In this document: piece by piece, positions 60,531 to 64,000 of the stretch | Layout of the letters: each line of letters starts with the position of its first letter | Numbering within the stretch: the stretch's first letter is position 1 | From: JAAXGX01 sp965221595 | Lineage (GTDB): Bacteria; Acidobacteriota; Vicinamibacteria; Vicinamibacterales; UBA8438 | Assembly (NCBI GenBank): GCA_965221595.1 | Contig: OZ244900.1 | Location: forward strand, 3,596,001-3,660,000 | Reading direction: 5' to 3' | Length of the DNA: 64,000 bases | Made by a program: the position numbers and the translations under genes | Notes under the pieces: model-generated | Database searches by the model: none | What the model was told of the DNA's origin: nothing | Seen by the model: only the letters and a program-made list of their open reading frames with translations

Positions 60531-61535
60531 CTATGCCTCGCCGCCTCGGACCGACCGGGTGACCAGATTGCGCAGCAGTGCCACCTTGTAGCCGTTATGC
60601 GCCAGCGGCCGGACACCGGCAGTCGCAGCCTCGCCCGCCTGCGCCGCGACCTCGTCCGTGAGCTGCCGCCCGCGCACGGCGTCCTCGGCAGCCTGCAGTC
60701 GCAACGGCGTGGGGGCCACGCCGTTCACCGCGATGCGGATGTCCTCGACCACGCCGTTGGTGATCCTCGCCGCGGAGGCAACGCTCGCCAGCGCGAAGTC
60801 CCACACCGCGCGGTCCCGGCTCTTCTCGAAGTAGAACCGCGCGCCGGCCCAGGTCGCCGGCACGCGGACGGCGGCCAGCAGGTCGCCCGGCTCCAGCACG
60901 GTCATCCGCATGATGTCCACATCCGGGCCGACGAAGAAATTCTCCGCCGACACCGACCGCGTGCCCGCGCTGCTGCGGATGTCCATCTCCGCGTCGAGCG
61001 CCACCAGCGCTGGGGCGGTATCCGACGGGTTGACCGCCACGCACCGGCTCGCGCCCAGGATGCAGTGCTCACGATTCATCGCCGTCGGCGTGTCGGCATA
61101 GCAGATGTTGCCGCCGGCTCGGTAGCAGTTCCAGCCGTCACGGTAGTACCAGCAGCGCGTGTCCTGCACCAGGTTCCCGCCGAGCGTCCCCTGGTTGCGG
61201 ATCTGCGGCGAGGCGACCAGCCCGGCAGCCTCGGCCAGCAGCCCGTACCGACTGCGCACGTCCGGGTGGCGGACCACCTCGCGCAGCTTCGCCATCGCCC
61301 CGATCGTCAGGCCGCCGCCCGTCGCCGAGCGAATGGCGCTCAGCTCTTCGACGCCCCCGAGGTCGACCACCGCCGCCGGCCGCTTGACCCGATCCTTGAG
61401 CCAGTCGAACGAATCGAGCCCGCCGGCCAGCACCCAGGCCTGCTCCTGGTACTGATCGAGCAGACCCAGCGCCTCGTCGGTCGTCGTCGGCTGAAACAGT
61501 TGAAACGCCGGCATCATGTCGCGAATCACGGCCAT
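60531..61535 (-). CDS. FAD-binding subunit of a xanthine-dehydrogenase-family hydroxylase
   Basis: A 334-residue subunit with the VLAGGLDS FAD loop near residues 36-42 and RNQGTLGGNLVQD (113-125), the second FAD motif. A loop holds Cys128, Cys137, Cys145 and Cys158, the pattern by which the beta subunit of 4-hydroxybenzoyl-CoA reductase binds an extra [4Fe-4S] cluster. This is the electron-transfer subunit between the Mo subunit and the membrane cytochrome. Confidence 0.9.
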   Translation of the reverse strand: MAVIRDMMPAFQLFQPTTTDEALGLLDQYQEQAWVLAGGLDSFDWLKDRVKRPAAVVDLGGVEELSAIRSATGGGLTIGAMAKLREVVRHPDVRSRYGLLAEAAGLVASPQIRNQGTLGGNLVQDTRCWYYRDGWNCYRAGGNICYADTPTAMNREHCILGASRCVAVNPSDTAPALVALDAEMDIRSSAGTRSVSAENFFVGPDVDIMRMTVLEPGDLLAAVRVPATWAGARFYFEKSRDRAVWDFALASVASAARITNGVVEDIRIAVNGVAPTPLRLQAAEDAVRGRQLTDEVAAQAGEAATAGVRPLAHNGYKVALLRNLVTRSVRGGEA

Positions 61536-61560
61536 CTTGTTTCTCCCTCAGCAGATCCGA

Positions 61561-63981
61561 TCAGACGTGCGCCGCCAGATTCGAGAAGGCCGGAGGCAGG
61601 TTCTCGATCTTCGTCAGGATCATGTCGGTCATGACCGGGGTGCGGTTGAAGTACCCCTCGCCCAACGCATCCGCAATCGCGCAGAGCACGGCGCCCGACC
61701 CGGCGCCTTCGGCGGTCTCCCCGATCCCCTTGGCGCCCATCGGGCTGAACGGATCCGGCTTGTCCTGCGCCACCCACTGCATCGGCTCCTCGTGCGGCAC
61801 GTCGAGCATCGTCGGCGGGCGGTTCGAGTAGAAGCGTTTCGACACCTGCAGGCCCCAGCGGCGGTCGTAGGTCCACTTCTGGCCCAGCGCCGCGCTGAAG
61901 CCCTGGATGGCGCCGCCGTGGAGCTGCGCCTCCAGGGTCCGCGGGTTGATCACGGTCCCGACGTCGGTGGCCACCCGGTAGTCCTTGAGTGCCACGGCGC
62001 CGGTCTCCAGATCGACCTCCACCTCCGCAAAACCGATGGCGTGCGAGATGACCCGCCCCCCGAGGGGATAGTTGTCGCGGGCGACGCCCATCAACCCCAG
62101 ACCAGCCAGGGCCGTCGCCGCGGTCACCGTCACCGGGTTGAGGTCCTCGGGCAGGTCGTGGCCGTCGAATCGGCCGCCGAGCTCGATGGCCCGCTGCGCC
62201 GCCTGCGCGAAGCCGAGGCCCTGCCGCGGATAGTCACGCCGGAAGACGCGCCCGTCGGCGACGTCGTAGTCGTCCGGAGAGCCGCCCAGTGCGCCGGCCG
62301 CAATCTCCTGCAGCTTGCGCCTGGCATCCTCGCCGGCTGCCAGGTTCGCCCGCGTATGGGCGTGGGTCGTCGTGCTCCCGGCCTGCACCGTGCTCCAGGG
62401 CAGGTGCTTGCTGGTATCGCCCCAGATCACCTCGGCCTGATCCCAGTCCGTCTTGAGTGCCTCCATCGCGGCCCGGGCGGTATCGAATACCGATCCGGTC
62501 CCGAGGTTGCCGACGCCCTGGTGGATGTAGACCTTCCCGTCCGGCCGGATCGTGAGCAGGCCGTCCATGCCCCATGCGCCGGCGTTGAACGAGCTGAGCG
62601 CGACGCCGATGCCGGTCACCTTCGAGCCGTTGCGCCGGCCGCTCCGCGCCCGCATGGCCTGCCAGTCGAAGGTCGACTCGCCGATGTCGGCCGCTTCGCG
62701 CACGAACGCGCTCGACACGTTGCCCTGCTCGCCGTTCGTCGGCCGACCGAGCTTGGCCTGACCCGCGGGGGCGTTGATCCGGATGAGCTCGAGCGGGTCG
62801 ATGCCGAGCTGATTCGCCGCCTTCTGCATGATCGGCGCCATGATCGACACCGCTTGCAGGCCGCCGGGCGCGCGCTGCGCGGAGCGCGGCGGCGTATTGG
62901 TGTACACCGACAGGCCCCGCAGCCGGTGGCTGAGCGGCTGGTACATGAGCGAGGCCTGGTCGGCCGCGTTCATGAAGTCGGTGGAGAAACCGTACGGGCC
63001 GCCGTCCTGGACGAAGAACATGTCCATGGCCGTGATGCGCCCGTCGCTGCGATAGCCAATCTTCACACGCCCCTGCAACCCCGGCCGGGCCCGGCCGATG
63101 AAGTGCTCCTCCTGGCGGGTGATGCGCATCATCACCGGCTTGCCTGCCTTCTGCGACAGCAGGGCGGGCAGGCGCATCTGGACGAAGCCGGCAATCTTGC
63201 TCCCGAAGCCGCCGCCGCAGTACTCCGAGACGAGCACCAGATCCTCGGGCGGAATGCCGATGCCGCGCGCCGCTGGGCCGTGCGTCCGCAGCGTGCTCTG
63301 CGTCGAGACGTACAGGTAGCACTTTCCGTTCTGCCAGTACGCCATCGCCGTGCGCGTCTCGAGCGGCTGGTGGCCCATCGACTGGTGGAACACCGTCTCG
63401 TCGAGCACCAGGTCCGCCTCGGCCAGGCCGGCCTCCACGTCCCCGACCTCCCACTCGTCGGTGATCGGGCCGTCAGTCGGCATCTCGCCCCGATCGATAG
63501 CAGCCCAGTCGACGCCGTCCCACTTGATGGTGGCCAGCTCGTTGTTCGCCATGGTGTTGCCGTCGAGGCGGGCATCCGGCCCTCCGGGCCGCAGGCTCTC
63601 CAACGGATCCACGGCGAACGGCAACGGCTCCAGATCCACCCGGATCCGCTCTATCGCATCGGCCGCCGTCGTCTCGTCGACGGCCGCCACAGCCAGAATC
63701 GGCTCGCCTTCGTACACCGGCTCGTTCGTGAGGCCGGCCTCGTTCGGCGCGTCGACGGGCGGCAGGTCGTCGGCGGTCAGGATGACCTCGACCCCCGGCA
63801 TCGCCTCCGCCGCGCTCGTGTCGATGCTGCGGACTCGCCCGTGGGGCATGGGACTCGGCAGCAGCTTCGCGAACAGCATTCCGTCGGCGCGGAAGTCCTC
63901 CGCGTACTTCGCACGCCCGGTCACCTTGGCGACCAGATCCGCCGTTGAGTACTTCTTGCCGATCAGCTTGTAGTCAGCCAC
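61561..63981 (-). CDS. Molybdopterin-binding subunit of a xanthine-dehydrogenase-family hydroxylase
   Basis: An 806-residue catalytic subunit. VTGRAKYAEDF starts the hammerhead domain; GGGFGSK binds the cofactor; KGIGETAEGAGSG near the C-terminus carries the catalytic Glu. There is no Tat signal, so the enzyme is cytosolic or secreted with a partner. Substrate unknown (purine, aromatic or aldehyde). The required [2Fe-2S] subunit is not in the window and may lie beyond the right edge. AGGGGC precedes the ATG. Confidence 0.92.
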   Translation of the reverse strand: MADYKLIGKKYSTADLVAKVTGRAKYAEDFRADGMLFAKLLPSPMPHGRVRSIDTSAAEAMPGVEVILTADDLPPVDAPNEAGLTNEPVYEGEPILAVAAVDETTAADAIERIRVDLEPLPFAVDPLESLRPGGPDARLDGNTMANNELATIKWDGVDWAAIDRGEMPTDGPITDEWEVGDVEAGLAEADLVLDETVFHQSMGHQPLETRTAMAYWQNGKCYLYVSTQSTLRTHGPAARGIGIPPEDLVLVSEYCGGGFGSKIAGFVQMRLPALLSQKAGKPVMMRITRQEEHFIGRARPGLQGRVKIGYRSDGRITAMDMFFVQDGGPYGFSTDFMNAADQASLMYQPLSHRLRGLSVYTNTPPRSAQRAPGGLQAVSIMAPIMQKAANQLGIDPLELIRINAPAGQAKLGRPTNGEQGNVSSAFVREAADIGESTFDWQAMRARSGRRNGSKVTGIGVALSSFNAGAWGMDGLLTIRPDGKVYIHQGVGNLGTGSVFDTARAAMEALKTDWDQAEVIWGDTSKHLPWSTVQAGSTTTHAHTRANLAAGEDARRKLQEIAAGALGGSPDDYDVADGRVFRRDYPRQGLGFAQAAQRAIELGGRFDGHDLPEDLNPVTVTAATALAGLGLMGVARDNYPLGGRVISHAIGFAEVEVDLETGAVALKDYRVATDVGTVINPRTLEAQLHGGAIQGFSAALGQKWTYDRRWGLQVSKRFYSNRPPTMLDVPHEEPMQWVAQDKPDPFSPMGAKGIGETAEGAGSGAVLCAIADALGEGYFNRTPVMTDMILTKIENLPPAFSNLAAHV

Positions 63982-64000
63982 GTCAGCCCCTCCGCGTATA

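Overview
The window is very GC-rich, densely coded bacterial chromosome. The gene mix suggests an Acidobacteriota genome, most likely Vicinamibacteria-like. The evidence is a PQQ dehydrogenase paired with a c-type cytochrome, several secreted peptidases (M1, M49, S9), DUF6351 and DUF6152 proteins, the expanded family of secreted proteins with a G-x-PDL-x-GIW motif, a Rdx/SelW protein and bacillithiol synthesis. The lineage is inferred from gene content only. I saw no rRNA, tRNA or CRISPR array.

Layout: 1-3.7 kb is an operator-flanked promoter driving a porin, then a flavinylation cassette (FMN-binding protein, DUF4405 membrane protein, ApbE). 3.7-6.7 kb holds housekeeping genes (proC, a DUF457 membrane protein, sixA, yggT). 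6.8-12.4 kb is a cytochrome c / PQQ dehydrogenase / small ORF / M1 peptidase / membrane protein operon. 12.5-18.8 kb holds a BON protein, bfd/bfr iron storage, an outer-membrane DUF481 protein, msrA, msrP and a mercuric-reductase-like flavoprotein. 18.9-27.6 kb holds a HAD phosphatase, a macrodomain protein, transketolase, a DUF255 protein, NAD-type isocitrate dehydrogenase, a DUF442 phosphatase and a PLP decarboxylase. Two genes there carry an in-frame TGA exactly at the catalytic Cys position: a SelW/Rdx protein (TGA at 20321) and an OsmC protein (TGA at 25317 on the minus strand). Each has a SECIS-like hairpin directly downstream, so both are best read as selenoproteins that ordinary gene calling would truncate.

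27.6-30.3 kb holds a transporter and a serine hydrolase. 30.3-34.8 kb is an accessory patch with a gene split at a run of nine A, an integrase C-terminal remnant, duplicated and internally deleted copies of small membrane/coiled-coil genes, and an alpha/beta hydrolase lacking its catalytic His. 36.4-41.8 kb is the histidine operon hisIGDBHFA (hisC and hisE are elsewhere). It is preceded by a His-rich leader peptide and terminator that read as a classical attenuator. 41.8-47.2 kb holds an acyltransferase, a PIG-L deacetylase and bshA. 47.2-53.3 kb is a run of secreted proteins of poorly known function. 53.3-59.2 kb holds an M49 peptidase fused to a small C-terminal domain, a DPP4-type peptidase and an SDR. 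From 59.3 kb to the end is a molybdenum hydroxylase operon with a membrane cytochrome b; it runs off the right edge.

Cross-cutting signals: a 67-166 bp dispersed repeat with terminal inverted repeats (three copies, one read in frame into a gene), and a recurrent TAnnnT box 6-9 nt before start codons that points to leaderless transcripts.
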